The position numbers and the translations under genes are program-made. From the NCBI GenBank assembly GCA_023436305.1, contig JAEZJQ010000020.1:4781-68780 (forward strand): a stretch of 64,000 nt of DNA, written 5' to 3'. Source of the stretch: Bacillota bacterium (GTDB taxonomy: Bacteria > Bacillota > UBA4882 > UBA8346). The notes under the pieces were generated by a model, which was given only the letters and a program-made list of their open reading frames with translations, ran no database searches and had not been told where the DNA came from. Positions 25,826 to 35,234 of the stretch are shown in pieces (positions within the stretch are counted from its first letter, which is position 1; every line of letters begins with the position of its first letter).

Positions 25826-28114
25826 ATGTCACATTTAAATCTGGTACCGTTTGAAGCAATTTCATTGTGGGTTGTGCTCGCAATCTCGATTTTAGGTTTA
25901 GGTTACGCTTTATTCCTTCGTGGTCAAATCATGAAGAAGGATAAGGGCGATGCCAAAATGCAGGAAGTCTGGAACGCCATTCGCGAAGGTGCGGATGCTT
26001 ATCTGGGCCGGCAATTAAAAACTATTTTGCCGTTGATCGTGGTTTTAGCCGGAGTGCTTTTTCTTTCCGTTTATGTGGTTCCGCCGAGTATTGAGGCCGC
26101 GGAACGCTTTCCCGGCGCAACTCCGGAACAGTTAAAACTTTATATGGGTCTGGGTCGGATGGTCGCCTTCATTATGGGTGCCTTCTTCTCATTGATCGTC
26201 GGTCAGTTCGGAATGCGGATGGCCGTGCAAGGTAACGTTAGAGTTGCCGCCGCCGCTCGTACCAGTTTTTCAGAAGCTTTGAAAATCGCTTACCGCTCCG
26301 GTACCATCACCGGTATGCTTACTGATGGCCTGGGTTTATTTGGTGGTACGGTAATCTTCATGTTCTTTGGTATGGCCGCTCCTGATGCCTTATTAGGCTT
26401 TGGTTTTGGTGGTACTTTACTGGCTCTCTTCATGCGGGTCGGTGGTGGTATCTATACGAAAGCGGCGGATGTTGGCGCTGACCTGGTTGGTAAAGTCGAA
26501 GCTGGTATTCCCGAGGATGATCCGCGTAATGCCGCTGTTATTGCCGACTTGGTGGGTGATAATGTTGGTGATTGTGCCGGTATGGCTGCTGATATTTTCG
26601 AGTCCTATGAAGTTACTATCGTTTCCGGTTTAATCCTAGGTGTGGCCTTGGTGGCGATCACTCACGAACTGAAATGGATTATCTTCCCGTTGCTGGTTCG
26701 TGGTATTGGTGTTCTTTCTTCGATTATCGGTACGTATCTGGTCAAAGGTAAGGATGATGGTACCGGTGATGCGATGGCTTCCATCAACAAGGGTTTCTAT
26801 GCTTCCGCTGTGATTTCATTGGTTACTTTCGCATTTCTAGCGCATTTCTATATGCATGAATGGCGCGCTTTCTGGTCTGTTGGTGTTGGTATTGCTTTAG
26901 CACTGGCCCTTGATGAGTTGACCAAATACTTCACAGATACTCATTACAAACCGGTGAAAGAAATCGCCGGCGCAACCAAGACCGGTTCCGCTACACTCAT
27001 CTTACGCGGTTTGGTCGTGGGTTTTGAAGCCGCTGTTTGGCAGACAATCGTAATTGCAGTGACCATTTTAGCGTCAGTTATTATTTACTGGGGTATGGAT
27101 CCGGTTTATGTTCTTTATGGTGTAGCTATGACCGGTATCGGTATGTTGACTTTAACCGGTAATAACGTTGCCATGGACTCCTTCGGACCGATTGCCGACA
27201 ATGCCAATGGTATTGGTGAAATGGCCGGTTTGGACAATAAAGCCCGTCAAATCATGGCGGACCTCGATGCCGTGGGAAATACCACCAAGGCCATCACCAA
27301 GGGTGTGGCCATCGGATCAGCGGTTATCGCCGCCGTTTCCTTGTTTGGCTCATTCTTAACCGACGTAGCTAAAGTGCAAGCCTCACAGGGTGTTGAATTA
27401 GTCAATCAATTAGCCACTACCGGTATCCGGGTTTCCGTACCGGCCGTGTTTATCGGTATGCTCATCGGTGGAGCGATTCCTTGGCTCTTCTCTTCGTTAA
27501 CCATTAACTCCGTAGCCCGTGCTGCCTCGTTAATCGTGGAAGAAGTGCGCCGTCAGTTCCGGATTCCGGGCTTGATGGAAGGTAAAGTAGCCCCGGATTA
27601 CAAGCAAGCCGTGGGAATTTGTACGTCTGCCGCGCAACGTGAGTTAATCTCCCTTGCTTTAATCTGCGTCATCGCCCCGATCATCGTCGGGATGCTGTTA
27701 GGCGTTGAAGCCCTTGGCGGTTTCTTGGCTGGTATTATTCTCTCCGGACAGTTGTTGGCGGTTTTCATGTCCACCTCCGGTGGTGCTTGGGATAATGCTA
27801 AAAAGACCATCGAAGACGGACTTCATGGCGGTAAAGGTTCTGAAGCTCATAAAGCCGCGGTTGTCGGCGATACCATCGGCGATCCCTTAAAAGATACCGC
27901 TGGTCCGGCTTTGAACCCGATGATTAAGGTTATCAACATGGTTTCCCTGCTCGCGGCCCCGATTTTGATTATGAACGAAATTCAAAATAAGGGTCATTTA
28001 TCCACTGGTGTTATTATTACGTCTGTCGTGGGTATATTAATCGTGATAGGAGCAATTGTATACTCCAAGATCGGTGGATTTAGTAAAAAAGCTGAGTCTT
28101 CAGTCAAATTCTAA
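25826..28114 (+). CDS. hppA: Membrane-bound H+-translocating pyrophosphatase, K+-independent type
   Basis: This 762-residue integral membrane protein, with about 16 helices, couples pyrophosphate hydrolysis to ion export. The substrate site is intact: DVGADLVGKVEAGIPEDDPRN near residue 215, then DNVGDCAGMAADIFESYE, and the C-terminal GDTIGDPLKDTAGPALNP. At the potassium-selectivity position the sequence is GNTTKAIT; Lys with Thr three residues later marks K+-independent, proton-pumping enzymes. Codons favour GGT, GTT and ATC more than in neighbours, which suggests high expression. AAAGGATA precedes the ATG, and a strong terminator follows. Confidence 0.96.
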   Translation: MSHLNLVPFEAISLWVVLAISILGLGYALFLRGQIMKKDKGDAKMQEVWNAIREGADAYLGRQLKTILPLIVVLAGVLFLSVYVVPPSIEAAERFPGATPEQLKLYMGLGRMVAFIMGAFFSLIVGQFGMRMAVQGNVRVAAAARTSFSEALKIAYRSGTITGMLTDGLGLFGGTVIFMFFGMAAPDALLGFGFGGTLLALFMRVGGGIYTKAADVGADLVGKVEAGIPEDDPRNAAVIADLVGDNVGDCAGMAADIFESYEVTIVSGLILGVALVAITHELKWIIFPLLVRGIGVLSSIIGTYLVKGKDDGTGDAMASINKGFYASAVISLVTFAFLAHFYMHEWRAFWSVGVGIALALALDELTKYFTDTHYKPVKEIAGATKTGSATLILRGLVVGFEAAVWQTIVIAVTILASVIIYWGMDPVYVLYGVAMTGIGMLTLTGNNVAMDSFGPIADNANGIGEMAGLDNKARQIMADLDAVGNTTKAITKGVAIGSAVIAAVSLFGSFLTDVAKVQASQGVELVNQLATTGIRVSVPAVFIGMLIGGAIPWLFSSLTINSVARAASLIVEEVRRQFRIPGLMEGKVAPDYKQAVGICTSAAQRELISLALICVIAPIIVGMLLGVEALGGFLAGIILSGQLLAVFMSTSGGAWDNAKKTIEDGLHGGKGSEAHKAAVVGDTIGDPLKDTAGPALNPMIKVINMVSLLAAPILIMNEIQNKGHLSTGVIITSVVGILIVIGAIVYSKIGGFSKKAESSVKF

Positions 28115-28161
28115 TTGAAATCCGAGTTCGAATTGTTTTCTAAGTGATTTATGTTATTCAA

Positions 28162-28196
28162 GGAAAGCCTGAAACTAGTTTTCGGGCTTTCCTTCA
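28162..28196 (+). terminator. Terminator after hppA
   Basis: GGAAAGCC-TGAAA pairs with TTTTC-GGGCTTTCC around a short loop (28162-28192), 48 bases after the hppA stop. The T run is short. Confidence 0.75.
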
Positions 28197-28250
28197 AATA
28201 TCGAAATCAGTGATTTAGCGCCGGTGCGTATATGAGCTGCGGGGGTTGGC

Positions 28251-28727
28251 ATGATAATTAAAACCAAAGAGTTTACGTTTCCCAAAATTGAATATCTAAA
28301 GATTCTAGTTTTTAATTCGGTACGAAGAAATACATGGTCCGTGATATTTTTGATTCTGGTGGGGGGCTATGGGATATTTAAAGGAGTGGCCGGGTGGACC
28401 AACATCTTACTCATCGCCATGCCGTTTGCCTTTTTTTCATATTTGATATTACGCTGTTGGATTCATATGAATTCTAAAAAGAATAAATGGTTCTTCCGGG
28501 AGCGGTTTTTCGAAATCGATGATAAATCGCTTACCTGCCGGTTTCCGGATGGCGCTTCCCAGAAAATTTTGATGAGTGAGATTGTAAGGGTTGTTAAAAA
28601 GTCCGGTTATTATCAGTTGTTTTTTTCGAAAAAATCTTTTGTTTACATTCCCTGGAGCGCCTTTAAAACTAGCGGTGATATGGAGAAATTTGATTTTTAT
28701 TTGAAATCACGAAAACGGGGCCAGTAA
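28251..28727 (+). CDS. YcxB-like membrane protein
   Basis: A 158-residue protein with two central membrane helices (about 28-47 and 51-69) and a C-terminal YcxB-like beta domain (FEIDDKSLTCRFPDG, LMSEIVRVVKKSGYYQLFF, FVYIPWSAF). The pattern IPWSAF followed by a helix is characteristic of the family. Function is unknown. GGGGG precedes the ATG weakly. It lies between hppA and an ion antiporter but has its own hairpin behind it. Confidence 0.8.
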   Translation: MIIKTKEFTFPKIEYLKILVFNSVRRNTWSVIFLILVGGYGIFKGVAGWTNILLIAMPFAFFSYLILRCWIHMNSKKNKWFFRERFFEIDDKSLTCRFPDGASQKILMSEIVRVVKKSGYYQLFFSKKSFVYIPWSAFKTSGDMEKFDFYLKSRKRGQ

Positions 28728-28826
28728 TCTCAATATCAGAAACAGGAAATTCAAGCCAAAACGGCTTATTCCCATAATAAATAAAGAACTATATGTAATG
28801 AAACGATAAGTTCAAAAATTGCCTCT

Positions 28827-28856
28827 AACAGTTTGCTAAAGAGCAAACTGTTTTGA
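28827..28856 (+). terminator. Terminator hairpin after the YcxB-like gene
   Basis: A perfect 11-base stem, AACAGTTTGCT / AGCAAACTGTT, with an AAAG loop and TTTT, lies 30 bases before the antiporter ATG. It could end the upstream transcript or attenuate the antiporter message. Confidence 0.75.
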
Positions 28857-28882
28857 AATAATTTCCAAGTGGAGGGTTCAAA

Positions 28883-30151
28883 ATGCATGGAATAAATGAG
28901 ATCCCTTTAATGATTTGTTTACCCTTCGTTATTTTATTGTTGATGATAGCGGTTATGCCACTGGCTTTTCCTCACTTTTGGGAGAAGAACCGTAATAAGG
29001 CAATCGTTGCGGCTATCGTCAGCATTCCGGTCCTTATATTCCTACTCGCCAACTCGCCGGAGAAATTGCTGCATTCGGCGAAGGAATATTTCTCATTCAT
29101 CTTGTTGTTAGCCTCTTTATTTATCATCTCCGGCGGAATTTTAGTCAAGGGAGATTTAAAGGCTACTCCGGCGGTGAATACGGTTTTTTTATTCATCGGG
29201 GCGGTACTCGCTAATTTGGTCGGTACCACCGGCGCCAGTATGCTGTTAATCCGGCCGTTACTGAAGACCATCAGTCAGCGGAAACATATTATCCATATTC
29301 CGGTCTTTTTTATTTTTATCGTATCGAATATCGGTGGCAGTTTAACGCCGCTCGGAGACCCGCCGCTGTTTTTGGGTTACCTGCGTGGCGTTCCTTTTAT
29401 TTGGACTTTGAAACTGTTCCCGATATGGATTACCGCTATTGCGATTTTGTTGACAGTGTTCTATATTTGGGATTCGATTTGTTATAAAAAAGAGAAGATT
29501 TCCCACATTAAGAAAGATGATACCCAAAAAACACCGCTTTCAATATCCGGGACTATCAATCTATTGTTTCTGGCCGGGGTCGTTTTGGCGGTTTTTTTCC
29601 AAACTCCAACGCCTTATCTGGAACTTATCATGGTTTTGATGATTGTATTGTCCATGGCCTTCACCAAGAAAGAATTGCGGACGGAGAATAAATTTACTTT
29701 CAACCCTATCTCCGAAGTGGCGATTTTATTTGCCGGGATCTTTGTGACCATGGTACCCTTGCTGGCATTGCTTGAGGAAAAGGGCGCTTCCTTGGGCGTC
29801 ACCCAACCCTGGCAATTCTTTTGGCTGACCGGGGGCTTAAGCTCATTCCTGGATAATGCGCCGACTTATCTTACGTTCACTTCACTGGCCGCAAGTGTTA
29901 CCCGGAGTATAGGTGACGGTGGTTTTCCTGTTTTTATTGGAGTCAGGCAGGATTTATTGCTGGCCATTAGCGCCGGAGCCGTGTTTATGGGCGCCAATAC
30001 TTACATCGGTAACGGGCCGAATTTTATGGTCAAATCCATTACCGAGGAACAGAAGATCAAGGTGCCGCATTTCTTTGGCTATATGATGTATTCCGGTATG
30101 ATTCTGATTCCGCTGTTTATCTTGTTGACATTCTTGTTTTTCAGGGGTTAA
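28883..30151 (+). CDS. Sodium:proton antiporter-like ion transporter (NhaD/CitMHS superfamily)
   Basis: A 422-residue protein with about 11-12 membrane helices. The first helical repeat contains NLVGTTGASMLLIRPLL and the SNIGGSLTPLGDPPLFLG re-entrant motif. The second repeat contains GGLSSFLDNAPTYLTF and GAVFMGANTYIGNGPNFM. This duplicated pattern is seen in the NhaD/ArsB/CitM ion-transporter superfamily, where this subgroup is annotated as Na+/H+ antiporters. The ion is inferred. GGAGGG precedes the ATG. The hppA gene nearby could supply the proton gradient used for exchange. Confidence 0.87.
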   Translation: MHGINEIPLMICLPFVILLLMIAVMPLAFPHFWEKNRNKAIVAAIVSIPVLIFLLANSPEKLLHSAKEYFSFILLLASLFIISGGILVKGDLKATPAVNTVFLFIGAVLANLVGTTGASMLLIRPLLKTISQRKHIIHIPVFFIFIVSNIGGSLTPLGDPPLFLGYLRGVPFIWTLKLFPIWITAIAILLTVFYIWDSICYKKEKISHIKKDDTQKTPLSISGTINLLFLAGVVLAVFFQTPTPYLELIMVLMIVLSMAFTKKELRTENKFTFNPISEVAILFAGIFVTMVPLLALLEEKGASLGVTQPWQFFWLTGGLSSFLDNAPTYLTFTSLAASVTRSIGDGGFPVFIGVRQDLLLAISAGAVFMGANTYIGNGPNFMVKSITEEQKIKVPHFFGYMMYSGMILIPLFILLTFLFFRG

Positions 30152-30219
30152 AAGATTAGTCACGAGTCATGGGCTGCGAATAGCCAGTTAATAAGTAATT
30201 TTTAAAAATAAATCTCGAG

Positions 30220-30243
30220 AATCCTTTTAATCAGTTAAATCCT
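30220..30243 (-). repeat. Dispersed AGGATTTAAC repeat copy (inverted)
   Basis: Read on the minus strand, this matches the unit at 32212-32235 at about 20 of 24 positions and resembles the cluster at 21062. Its role is unknown. Confidence 0.45.
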
Positions 30244-30254
30244 GGTCAAGTTTC

Positions 30255-30290
30255 AGCCGGAGTTTCAATGCGAAACCCGGCTTGTTTTTC
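30255..30290 (+). terminator. Terminator after the antiporter gene
   Basis: AGCCGG-A-GTTTC pairs with GAAAC-C-CGGCT around a five-base loop (30255-30282), followed by TTGTTTTT. Confidence 0.88.
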
Positions 30291-30416
30291 GTTATTTTCT
30301 TGATAGGGGTTATATATCTTAATCATCTACGGTCAATGTATCTTTTAATCATGAAACCGTTATAATGCGCGTATCATTTTAAGACGGTTTTTTGATTAAC
30401 TTTTACAGGTGGTAGA

Positions 30417-32000
30417 ATGAAGGGAAAAGTTTCGATCGTAAAGGGCACCGCGCTGTTAACCGGAGCCGGGCTCATCGTGAAACTGATGGGGGCGGCATAT
30501 CGGATTCCCTTGGCGCGATTGATTGGCGCGGAAGGGATCGGGCTTTATCAAATGGCGTATCCGATTTATTTGATTTTTTTATCATTATCCACGGCCGGTT
30601 TACCCATCGCCATCTCTAAAATCATCGCTGAACAAACGGCTACAGGCAATACTTCCGGTTTGCGAAATGTATTCCGGGGCGCAATGTTGTTGATGCTGTT
30701 ACTGGGTTTATGGGGTTCTTTAAGTATGGCGGTAGCGGCGCCGTGGCTGGCGAGTAGCGTTGTAGTAGACGCCAGAGCAGTTTATGCCATGTGGGCATTG
30801 GCGCCGGCGATTTTTTTCATGAGCATGATGGCGGCTTTGCGAGGCTACTTTCAAGGGCAGCATAATATGGGGCCCAGCGCCCTTTCCCAGATCATCGAAC
30901 AAATAGTCAGAGTAGCGGTAGCCTTGATATTAGCAATTTTGTTGTTGGAGAACGGGATCGAGCATGCGGCCGCAGGAGCCGCTTTTGGAGCTACCGCTGG
31001 TGGAGTTGCCGGATTAATCTACTTATTTATCATATATTTCCGAAGAAGGTGGAATACGAAAGAATCGATATCTTTCCCCGGAAGATTCGGAGCCGCTGAT
31101 TCTCAGAAATTACTCCCGGTAATCAGCCGTTTGGTGAAATTGGCTTTACCAATTTCCATTGCGGTAATATTAATGCCGTTACTGCAGACATTGGATTCGA
31201 TCATCGTGCCCGCCAAATTACAGAGCATCGGCTATACTATCCGGCAGGCGACTTCAGCCTTGGGAACGTTGGGGAACTCATGGGCGGTGTTATATTTGCC
31301 GATGATTGTAACCGGAGCCATCAATACCAATTTGGTGCCGGTCATTGCAGCCTTTAATGCGGCCGGGGGCAAAAAATTATTAACCGGCAATATCCGGGAT
31401 GGGTTGCGATTGGCGGTGCTTTATCTGGTTCCGGTGGCTGTTATCTTTTTTCTCTGTGGTTCTTCGATTTACCGGATAATATATGGAGCCGGCGGAATCG
31501 AAATCTTGTCCTGGTTTGCTCCGGCTGTGCTCTTTCTAGGTCTTGAGCAAGTAACAGCCGGAATCCTGCAGGGTTTAGGGCATCCTAGCCTACCTTTAAT
31601 CAATTTTTTAGCGGGCGCCATTATCAAAGTCGCGGTAACATTTGTAACTACCGGTTTGCCCGGTTTAAATCTATACGGGGCCGCTTTGGGTACGGCTTGT
31701 GGAGCGGGTGTAACAGCTAGCCTTAATCTAGCCGCCGTGAAACGGCTGGTGGAGGTAAAACTTACTTTTTTGCCGGCAGCGTTACTAGGCGGGGTTACAA
31801 TGCTGATTGTTGGACTGTATTTAGAGCGGGTGCTTCATTTATATTTCATATGGGAATTTTTATTAGTAGGGTTTGGCAGTGTGGTGATCTATTTCATAAT
31901 TTTGTGGATAACGGGAGGAATTGGGGTACAAGATATAGAAAAGTTATTTAAAATCGCGCGTAAAACCTTTCCGTCTCATCGTACGCCAACTTTAAAATAA
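30417..32000 (+). CDS. SpoVB/MurJ-superfamily polysaccharide flippase (YabM-like)
   Basis: A 527-residue polytopic protein of the MOP flippase superfamily with about 14 helices. It begins VSIVKGTALLTGAGLIVKLM and continues GAAYRIPLARLIGAEGIGLYQMAYPIY, the typical signature of the SpoVB/YtgP/YabM group that moves lipid-linked glycan precursors across the membrane. It is followed by mazG, as yabM is by yabN in B. subtilis, which favours a YabM-like assignment over SpoVB proper. AGGTGG precedes the ATG. Confidence 0.88.
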   Translation: MKGKVSIVKGTALLTGAGLIVKLMGAAYRIPLARLIGAEGIGLYQMAYPIYLIFLSLSTAGLPIAISKIIAEQTATGNTSGLRNVFRGAMLLMLLLGLWGSLSMAVAAPWLASSVVVDARAVYAMWALAPAIFFMSMMAALRGYFQGQHNMGPSALSQIIEQIVRVAVALILAILLLENGIEHAAAGAAFGATAGGVAGLIYLFIIYFRRRWNTKESISFPGRFGAADSQKLLPVISRLVKLALPISIAVILMPLLQTLDSIIVPAKLQSIGYTIRQATSALGTLGNSWAVLYLPMIVTGAINTNLVPVIAAFNAAGGKKLLTGNIRDGLRLAVLYLVPVAVIFFLCGSSIYRIIYGAGGIEILSWFAPAVLFLGLEQVTAGILQGLGHPSLPLINFLAGAIIKVAVTFVTTGLPGLNLYGAALGTACGAGVTASLNLAAVKRLVEVKLTFLPAALLGGVTMLIVGLYLERVLHLYFIWEFLLVGFGSVVIYFIILWITGGIGVQDIEKLFKIARKTFPSHRTPTLK

Positions 32001-32211
32001 TATTGCAAAATTAGAATTAGTTTGCCCTAATGAAATTCTTGTTTTTGTATCTGAAACGAATCAGTAAAATCGAACCGATGAACCTGCAATTAGGGGCCGG
32101 CCATGGTAAGGAAGTTTGGTTATTTTATTGCTACGGCATGGACGAAAGCAGGCGCAGCAGGTATTTTTTTTAAAAAGATTAAAAGGGATTCCGAATTTCG
32201 GTGCTTTCATT

Positions 32212-32235
32212 AGGATTTAACAGATTATACGGATT
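32212..32235 (+). repeat. Dispersed AGGATTTAAC repeat copy
   Basis: AGGATTTAACAGATTATACGG with following ATT closely matches the inverted copy at 30220-30243. It lies just upstream of mazG. Confidence 0.45.
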
Positions 32236-32264
32236 GTTCAATTAAAAGAGGAGATTGATTCGAT

Positions 32265-33119
32265 ATGATGAAGGAAGCGAAAGAAGATACGAAACCGGCT
32301 ACGGATTCCCCAACCATTGAGAACACCGGTTTAGGCCGGAATCTGGAACGCTTGGTGAAAATTATGGCCCAGTTGCGGAGTGAGAACGGTTGCCCCTGGG
32401 ATCGGGAGCAGACCCACCAGTCACTGAAACCTTACGCCATTGAAGAAACTTATGAAGTGTTGGAAGCCATTGATGGTGGAAATCCGGACAAGCTCAAGGA
32501 AGAACTGGGCGATCTGCTGTTGCAGGTGATTTTTCACGCCCAACTGGCCGCCGAGGCAGGCCGGTTTACCATTGACATGGTCATCGATACTGTTTCGGAC
32601 AAGCTGATTCGCCGGCATCCTCATGTTTTCAGTGATGTCCAGGTGTCCGGGGTGTCCGGGGTGCTGGAAAATTGGGAGAAGATCAAGAAAAGCGAGATAC
32701 CGGGAGAGCGGGAATCGGCCCTGGATGGTATTCCCAAAGATCTTCCGGCGTTGCAAAAAGCTGAAAAACTACAAAGTAAAGCCGCTAAGGTGGGTTTCGA
32801 CTGGGGCGATCTGGAAGGTCCCTTGCAAAAAACCAAGGAGGAATTTCAGGAGTTTGAAGAGATTTTGGATCGCGATCATATTCCGGAGAAAGGGAGTCCA
32901 GAGTGGGAACGGTTGGAGGATGAATTCGGGGATATAATATTTTCGCTTGTGAATGTAGGCCGGTTTTTACATATCAACTCCGAGATAGCGCTGCGCAGAA
33001 CCATGGACAAGTTCAATAAACGGTTCCGGTTCATGGAGAGTGAGGCCGGAAAAATGGGACGGAGTTTGAAGGAAATGACACTGGCGGAAATGGATGAGCT
33101 GTGGGAGAGGGCCAAGTAG
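32265..33119 (+). CDS. mazG: MazG, nucleoside triphosphate pyrophosphohydrolase
   Basis: MazG hydrolyses NTPs and dNTPs to monophosphates and pyrophosphate, cleaning the pool of aberrant nucleotides. The 284-residue protein holds two MazG domains. The first has CPWDREQTHQSLKPYAIEET and the metal helices EETYEVLEAI and EELGDLLLQV. The second has EFQEFEEIL and EDEFGDIIFSL. Unlike B. subtilis YabN it has no N-terminal methylase-like domain. GAGGAG precedes the ATG. It lies behind the YabM-like flippase, as in Bacillus. Confidence 0.95.
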   Translation: MMKEAKEDTKPATDSPTIENTGLGRNLERLVKIMAQLRSENGCPWDREQTHQSLKPYAIEETYEVLEAIDGGNPDKLKEELGDLLLQVIFHAQLAAEAGRFTIDMVIDTVSDKLIRRHPHVFSDVQVSGVSGVLENWEKIKKSEIPGERESALDGIPKDLPALQKAEKLQSKAAKVGFDWGDLEGPLQKTKEEFQEFEEILDRDHIPEKGSPEWERLEDEFGDIIFSLVNVGRFLHINSEIALRRTMDKFNKRFRFMESEAGKMGRSLKEMTLAEMDELWERAK

Positions 33120-33140
33120 TAAGCCCTCTCACTTTATTTT
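33105..33140 (+). terminator. Terminator overlapping the mazG stop
   Basis: GAGAGGGC (33105-33112, inside the last codons) pairs perfectly with GCCCTCTC (33123-33130) and is followed by ACTTTATTTT. Confidence 0.7.
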
Positions 33141-33176
33141 GAAAGTAGTATTAAGTAGCTGCAAAAAGGGTAGTGG

Positions 33177-33416
33177 TTATTCGACTTCCAATTGCTCAAC
33201 GTCCAAATCTTGCAACAATTCTTTCAGATTGATCATATCCTCTTTATTCAAGGTAATCCCCTTGCTCATTTGTTCATGATTTTCATCCCATTCGCGAATG
33301 TCCACTTTCGGTTTGCGGTTATTCCAACTTACAATATTGACTTCCTTGGTCCAACCTTTGGCTCCTTCGGACAATACCCCAAGGTGTTTAATGATTTCAA
33401 ATTTAATTTCAGCCAT
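33177..33416 (-). CDS. YdbC/PC4-like nucleic acid-binding protein
   Basis: A 79-residue protein of the YdbC family, structurally related to the eukaryotic coactivator PC4 and able to bind single-stranded DNA. The family pattern is nearly complete: MAEIKFEIIKHLGVLSE, GWTKEVNIVSWNNRKPK, DIREWDENHEQMSKGITL and a C-terminal leucine-rich helix. ATG 33416 follows TAGGAGGG; an upstream ATG at 33452 lacks a ribosome site. It is convergent with mazG. Confidence 0.92.
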   Translation of the reverse strand: MAEIKFEIIKHLGVLSEGAKGWTKEVNIVSWNNRKPKVDIREWDENHEQMSKGITLNKEDMINLKELLQDLDVEQLEVE

Positions 33417-33489
33417 AATGTACCCTCCTATACTCAAATTATGATTCTTCATTAATATCCACGCTGTATTTCCCGGGCCAATCTATTTT

Positions 33490-33950
33490 TTAAGAAAAAA
33501 TTGATTTTAATTCGGGAAATGCATCCAGACATTTCTCGTTTCGCAAATTGTCCAGTTTATTTGTATAGTCAAGAAACTTGGGAATTAAATCTGTCCTGTC
33601 CTCGCTGTTCATATATTGTATGCAAGAATACCATTGACCTATGGATTTGGGTAAAGGTTTTAACCAAAGATACATTGCGCTTAAGCCAGCGAATAAAACC
33701 TTTGCGCAGATATTCACACCTATCATGATTACCGTCTAAGCTAATTAGTACTCTCATTTTTTTATAATTTTTCCATAACTCCAGGACTTCCGGTTTTTTT
33801 GCTAGTTGGGTAAAGTTGGTATTGTAAATACTTCTTATTGTTGTGCGGGCATGTTCAAGTGTATGGATGTCAGTTGATAACTTTTGCTATATTCTTTAAA
33901 TTTAACGGAAGCTCCTCCCAATTCGTAGCAAATAATTTTATTGAATGTAT
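33490..33950 (-). pseudogene. Decayed gene, possibly a radical SAM-type protein
   Basis: Several minus-strand frames carry protein-like pieces. From about 33860 to 33730 one frame reads through LAKKPEVLELWKNYKKMRVL and ISLDGNHDRCEYLRKG. A second frame reads NSEDRTDLIPKFLDYTNKLD and ends AFPELKSIFS at 33490. An upstream frame reads YELGGASVKFKEYSKSYQ. The joins need frameshifts and probably an internal deletion. RVLISLDG followed by a YTxKLDxxR...FPEL tail resembles MoaA-like radical SAM proteins, but the assignment is tentative. No intact start is seen. Confidence 0.45.
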
Positions 33951-34011
33951 AAAATTAATCAAAAATGAAAAGCTAGCAGATGAATTCAGGTTGGGGAAAG
34001 GAAGCGGATTA

Positions 34012-34974
34012 ATGAGAAACTTCAAAATTCATTGGCTGGCATTGTTATTGATTGGCTCTGTATTATTCAATACGGGTTGTCCCGGAAAAGAAGGCACTTT
34101 ATTTAAAAATTGGGTGACCCGTTTCGGAAAACCACCAATGATCAGTGTATTTATCAAAGTTAATGGGCAGAAGAAGCAGATGGATATCGATGAATACCTT
34201 ACCGGGGTAGTGGCCGGGGAGATGAAACCGGGTTGGCCATTACATGCTTATGCGGCGCAGGCTATCATTGCCCGCACTTTTACCATGGAATTTCTGGGTC
34301 GGGGTGGAACCCGCGCCCTTCATGGAACGGATATCTCCACCGATGAGAAAGAGGCCCAAGCCTATAATGCGGCGGCGATTACTCCAATAATCCGGCGGGC
34401 GGTACAGATGACCAAGGGGTTGGTCCTTGTTTATAAAAACCGGTATATCAAGGGTTGGTATTCCGCCAGTTGCGGTGGAGTCACCACATATGCCAGAGAG
34501 GGTTTGGCTTACAAAGAGCCTGAACCACCCTATATAAAATCAGTCACTTGCCCGGAAGCAGAGGTGATTCCCAAAAATGAATTATACTGGCAAACTACTT
34601 TGACCAATGCCGATATCAATAACGTCACTAAAAAAATGAACCTGAAACCGATTGGCACGGTAACAAAAATGGCGATTTTGGAGCGAAGCGCCACTCACCG
34701 CGCTACCTCATTACAATTTACCGGTACACAAGGGTCGGTTACCATCCCCGGCGCCGATTTCCGGATCAATGTGGGACCAGAGAAAGTCCGTTCCATCTGG
34801 TTGTCGGATCAAATTGAGAATAAACCGGGAGCGATTGGCATCAAGGGGCGCGGTTTCGGGCATGGGGTAGGTTTATGCCAATGGGGCTCCTACGCCCTGG
34901 CGAAGAGTAACCGGAGCTATAAGGCCATTGTTTTACATTATTATCCCAAAGCGGATGTCGTGAAGATTTGGTAA
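34012..34974 (+). CDS. SpoIID/LytB-domain lipoprotein
   Basis: SpoIID is the lytic transglycosylase that drives forespore engulfment with SpoIIP and SpoIIM. This 320-residue protein has a lipoprotein-like signal ending FNTGC (Cys23) and the SpoIID domain: DEYLTGVVAGEMKPGWPLHA with the presumed catalytic Glu, AQAIIARTF, YSASCGGVT, and the C-terminal GRGFGHGVGLCQWGSYALA. ATG 34012 follows GGAAG; the open frame runs upstream into the remnant but lacks domain sequence there. It precedes yabP. It may be SpoIID itself or a cell-wall amidase enhancer of the LytB type. Confidence 0.9.
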   Translation: MRNFKIHWLALLLIGSVLFNTGCPGKEGTLFKNWVTRFGKPPMISVFIKVNGQKKQMDIDEYLTGVVAGEMKPGWPLHAYAAQAIIARTFTMEFLGRGGTRALHGTDISTDEKEAQAYNAAAITPIIRRAVQMTKGLVLVYKNRYIKGWYSASCGGVTTYAREGLAYKEPEPPYIKSVTCPEAEVIPKNELYWQTTLTNADINNVTKKMNLKPIGTVTKMAILERSATHRATSLQFTGTQGSVTIPGADFRINVGPEKVRSIWLSDQIENKPGAIGIKGRGFGHGVGLCQWGSYALAKSNRSYKAIVLHYYPKADVVKIW

Positions 34975-35107
34975 TCTCAATTGATTGTAAGTTCAATCCT
35001 ATAGAATTCAACAGTGTAACATAACAAGTGCGCGTGAAACTAGAGTCCGGAAGCGTAAAAGGTTAGCTACGGATTCCACGGATTGGATATTCATATATTT
35101 GTTTTAA

Positions 35108-35132
35108 GGCGATTCGGGGGATCGTCTTTTTT
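35108..35132 (+). terminator. Candidate terminator after the SpoIID-domain gene
   Basis: GGCGAT pairs with ATCGTC (one G-T pair), followed by six T residues. Confidence 0.5.
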
Positions 35133-35234
35133 CTTACTGGGTATTTTTTTATGATAAATTCTATTGCCGTCTTTTTTTGAATAGATTATATCGGGATGTG
35201 GCAGGTGTTATCATCGGTTAAAAGGATGGTGGGT

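Noticed and set aside
26400..27890. Open frames overlapping hppA on both strands
   Set aside because: Shadows of a strongly codon-biased, full-length hppA gene.
33838..34011. N-terminal extension of the SpoIID-domain protein
   Set aside because: It overlaps minus-strand remnant coding sequence and lacks a ribosome site; the signal peptide begins at 34012.
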